From: JAJRRH01 sp047638815
GTDB lineage: Bacteria; Bacteroidota; Bacteroidia; Flavobacteriales_D; JABDKJ01
Length of the DNA stretch: 38,006 bases
Reading direction: 5' to 3'
NCBI GenBank assembly: GCA_047638815.1
Contig: JBLIMR010000023.1
Location: forward strand, 1 to 38,006
Shown here one piece after another: positions 35,866 through 38,006 of the stretch. How positions within the stretch are numbered: the stretch's first letter is position 1; every line of letters begins with the position of its first letter. The notes under the pieces were generated by a model that did no database searches, was not told the DNA's origin, and worked only from the letters and a program-made list of their open reading frames with translations. Both the position numbers and the translations under genes were made by a program.

Positions 35866-38006
35866 ATGGAAGCATATATAATGTATATCCCAGCTATCCT
35901 TGCCATTGTAGGCCTATTGTACATGATGGTGAAACGATCATGGGTCTTGAAACAAGACGCGGGTGATGGTAAAATGAAGACGATTTCTGAGCACATTTAC
36001 GAAGGTGCACTTGCATTCTTAAGTGCAGAATACAGACTCTTGAGTATTTTTGTTGTCATTGCTGCAGTGGCCCTTTATGTGGTTTCACTAGTCGTTCCAA
36101 CAACTCATTGGTTGATTGTTCCTGCATTTATTTTCGGAGCTATTTTATCTGCTTATGCGGGTAACATCGGAATGAAGATAGCCACTAAAACGAATGTCAG
36201 AACCACGCAGGCGGCTAAAACAAGTTTGCCAATGGCATTAAAAGTTGCCTTTTCTGGTGGTACTGTAATGGGAGTTGGTGTAGCAAGTTTAGCTGTACTT
36301 GGTCTTTCATTGGTTTTCATTCTTATGTTCTTTCATTTTATGGGCGGTTCATGGACAGAAGGTACTCACACTGGTGTAGAGGGCATGACAATGTTATTGG
36401 AATCACTTGCTGGATTTTCACTTGGTGCTGAGTCTATCGCATTATTTGCTAGAGTTGGTGGTGGTATTTATACTAAAGCTGCCGATGTTGGTGCTGACCT
36501 TGTAGGTAAAGTTGAAGCAGGTATTCCTGAAGATGATCCAAGAAATCCTGCAACAATTGCTGATAATGTTGGTGATAACGTAGGTGATGTTGCTGGTATG
36601 GGAGCTGATTTATTCGGTTCATATGTTGCAACTGTTCTTGCAGCAATGGTTCTAGGAAACTATGTGATTAGTGACATGGGTGGATCAATAGAAGGTGGTG
36701 CTTTCTTAGGAATAGGACCTGTTCTACTACCTATGATGATTGCTGGTGTAGGAATCATTATTTCTATCATCGGAACGATGCTAGTGAAAATAAATTCAAA
36801 TGATGCTAAAGAAGCCAAAGTTCAAGGCGCTCTTAACATCGGAAATTGGGTTTCTCTAGGTTTAGTTGCTGTGTCATGCTATTTCTTAGTAAGAATGTTA
36901 CTGCCAGAAACTCTTCAAATGAACTTCTTCGGGGAAGGAATTTTAGAAATTCCAGCAATGAATGTATTCTTCGCAACGCTAGTTGGACTTTTTGTTGGTG
37001 GTGCTATTTCATCGATTACAGAGTACTACACTGGATTGGGGAGTAAACCAATTATGAAAATAGTTGAGAAGTCAAGTACTGGAGCTGGAACCAATATTAT
37101 TGCTGGTCTTGCAACAGGTATGATTTCTACATTCCCAAGTGTTATACTATTTGCAGGTGCCATATGGGCATCATATGCTTTAGCTGGTTTTTACGGTGTT
37201 GCTTTGGCTGCATCAGCAATGATGGCTACAACAGCAATGCAATTGGCAATCGATGCTTTCGGGCCTATCGCGGATAACGCTGGTGGTATCGCTGAGATGA
37301 GTGAGCAACCAGACATCGTTCGTGAAAGAACAGATATCTTAGATGCCGTTGGAAATACAACTGCTGCTACAGGTAAAGGATTTGCAATTGCGTCTGCTGC
37401 GCTAACATCTTTAGCATTATTTGCTGCATATGTAACGTTCACTGGAATTGATGGTATTAATATCTTCAAAGCACCAGTTTTAGCCATGTTATTTATTGGT
37501 GGTATGGTACCGGTTGTATTCTCTGCTTTGGCAATGAATGCTGTTGGTAAGGCAGCAATGGAAATGGTATATGAGGTGAGACGACAGTTCAAAGAGATTC
37601 CAGGAATAATGGAAGGAACTGGCAAACCAGAATATGACAAGTGTGTTGCTATTTCTACAAAAGCATCATTGAAAGAAATGGTTTTACCAGGGGTTTTAAC
37701 AATTGGAATGCCATTATTAATCGCATTCGGCCCTATGCTTTTTGGAATGGATTACAGTTTGATTGCTGAAATGTTAGGTGGTTATATGGCTGGTGTTACA
37801 GTTTCTGGTGTGCTTTGGGCAATATTCCAAAACAACGCTGGTGGAGCATGGGATAATGCTAAAAAATCATTCGAGGCGGGTGTAATGATCAATGGTGAAA
37901 TGACATATAAAGGTTCAGATGCACATACTGCTGCTATTACTGGTGATACTGTTGGAGATCCATTCAAAGATACTTCGGGTCCTTCAATGAATATTCTTAT
38001 TAAACT
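35866..38006 (+). CDS. hppA: Membrane-bound ion-pumping pyrophosphatase (partial, 3' end outside window)
   Basis: The first 713 residues of a M-PPase, which couples pyrophosphate hydrolysis to H+ and/or Na+ pumping across the inner membrane. Many helices are present. The substrate-binding DVGADLVGKVEAGIPEDDPR starts at D207, followed by the second acidic cluster DNVGDNVGDVAGMGADLFGS. The C-terminal GDTVGDPFKDTSGPS is reached just before the window ends. At G496-K504 the sequence is GNTTAATGK, with Ala where potassium-independent enzymes have Lys, so this is of the potassium-dependent type. Whether it moves H+, Na+ or both cannot be decided. No stop is reached; only the last part is missing. 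Confidence 0.96.
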   Translation, partial: MEAYIMYIPAILAIVGLLYMMVKRSWVLKQDAGDGKMKTISEHIYEGALAFLSAEYRLLSIFVVIAAVALYVVSLVVPTTHWLIVPAFIFGAILSAYAGNIGMKIATKTNVRTTQAAKTSLPMALKVAFSGGTVMGVGVASLAVLGLSLVFILMFFHFMGGSWTEGTHTGVEGMTMLLESLAGFSLGAESIALFARVGGGIYTKAADVGADLVGKVEAGIPEDDPRNPATIADNVGDNVGDVAGMGADLFGSYVATVLAAMVLGNYVISDMGGSIEGGAFLGIGPVLLPMMIAGVGIIISIIGTMLVKINSNDAKEAKVQGALNIGNWVSLGLVAVSCYFLVRMLLPETLQMNFFGEGILEIPAMNVFFATLVGLFVGGAISSITEYYTGLGSKPIMKIVEKSSTGAGTNIIAGLATGMISTFPSVILFAGAIWASYALAGFYGVALAASAMMATTAMQLAIDAFGPIADNAGGIAEMSEQPDIVRERTDILDAVGNTTAATGKGFAIASAALTSLALFAAYVTFTGIDGINIFKAPVLAMLFIGGMVPVVFSALAMNAVGKAAMEMVYEVRRQFKEIPGIMEGTGKPEYDKCVAISTKASLKEMVLPGVLTIGMPLLIAFGPMLFGMDYSLIAEMLGGYMAGVTVSGVLWAIFQNNAGGAWDNAKKSFEAGVMINGEMTYKGSDAHTAAITGDTVGDPFKDTSGPSMNILIK

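Noticed and set aside
1..38006. rRNA, tRNA, CRISPR array, transposase or phage genes
   Set aside because: None was recognised on either strand. Small tRNA genes are hard to exclude by eye; a tRNAscan-SE run would settle it.

Overview
The window is a 38-kb stretch of an AT-rich Bacteroidota chromosome, most likely from the Saprospiria/Cytophagia/Flavobacteriia part of the phylum. This rests on several signs. Start-proximal promoters carry the Bacteroidota -7 element TAnnTTTG (about ten good examples). Secreted proteins carry type IX secretion (T9SS) C-terminal domains. Families found almost only in this phylum are present (DUF4249 lipoproteins, DUF6089 barrel, DUF6702). Ribosome binding sites are weak, and GTG and TTG starts are used. 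No rRNA, tRNA, CRISPR array or insertion-sequence transposase was seen.

Layout. (1) 1-850 looks like part of an integron cassette array: a small two-helix membrane protein gene (minus strand) lies between two attC-like sites. (2) 850-4412 holds an MBL-fold hydrolase, a DUF6702 protein and a large secreted protein, separated by intergenic repeats and long palindromes. (3) 4413-11408 is a housekeeping block: mutS, divergent to a TrmH-type RNA methyltransferase, then a DUF6089 barrel, and a comEC-nth pair on the other strand. (4) 11512-16480 is a surface/secretion block: a T9SS-secreted sugar-dehydrogenase-like protein, a decayed DUF4249 lipoprotein gene, and its intact neighbour copy. (5) 16629-18524 is dnaK between two clear terminators. 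(6) 18678-26856, all minus strand: an outer-membrane barrel candidate, an S9 peptidase, an NhaC antiporter and a fused B12-dependent acyl-CoA mutase (IcmF). (7) 27065-30129: a small unknown gene converging on two tandem secreted endonuclease I paralogues with different C-terminal modules. (8) 30447-38006: a CNT nucleoside transporter, a DUF151 nuclease and etfA/etfB on the minus strand, divergent to pdhB and the start of a membrane pyrophosphatase that runs off the window.

How the genes fit together: energy metabolism is concentrated at the right end (pyruvate to acetyl-CoA by PdhB, electrons from acyl-CoA oxidation by ETF, ion pumping by the pyrophosphatase), with IcmF handling branched acyl-CoA and NhaC handling sodium. 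Secreted EndA-type nucleases plus a nucleoside transporter suggest extracellular DNA is digested and salvaged. ComEC suggests DNA can also be imported.

The most unusual content is non-coding. It comprises the attC-like cassette, two loci with a strict 8-bp-period ATGnnnnA array each followed by the same about-48-bp box, a double-hairpin repeat present twice with different inserts, and a nested palindromic element at 2563-2788. Everything here comes from reading the sequence by eye; no database search or folding program was run.
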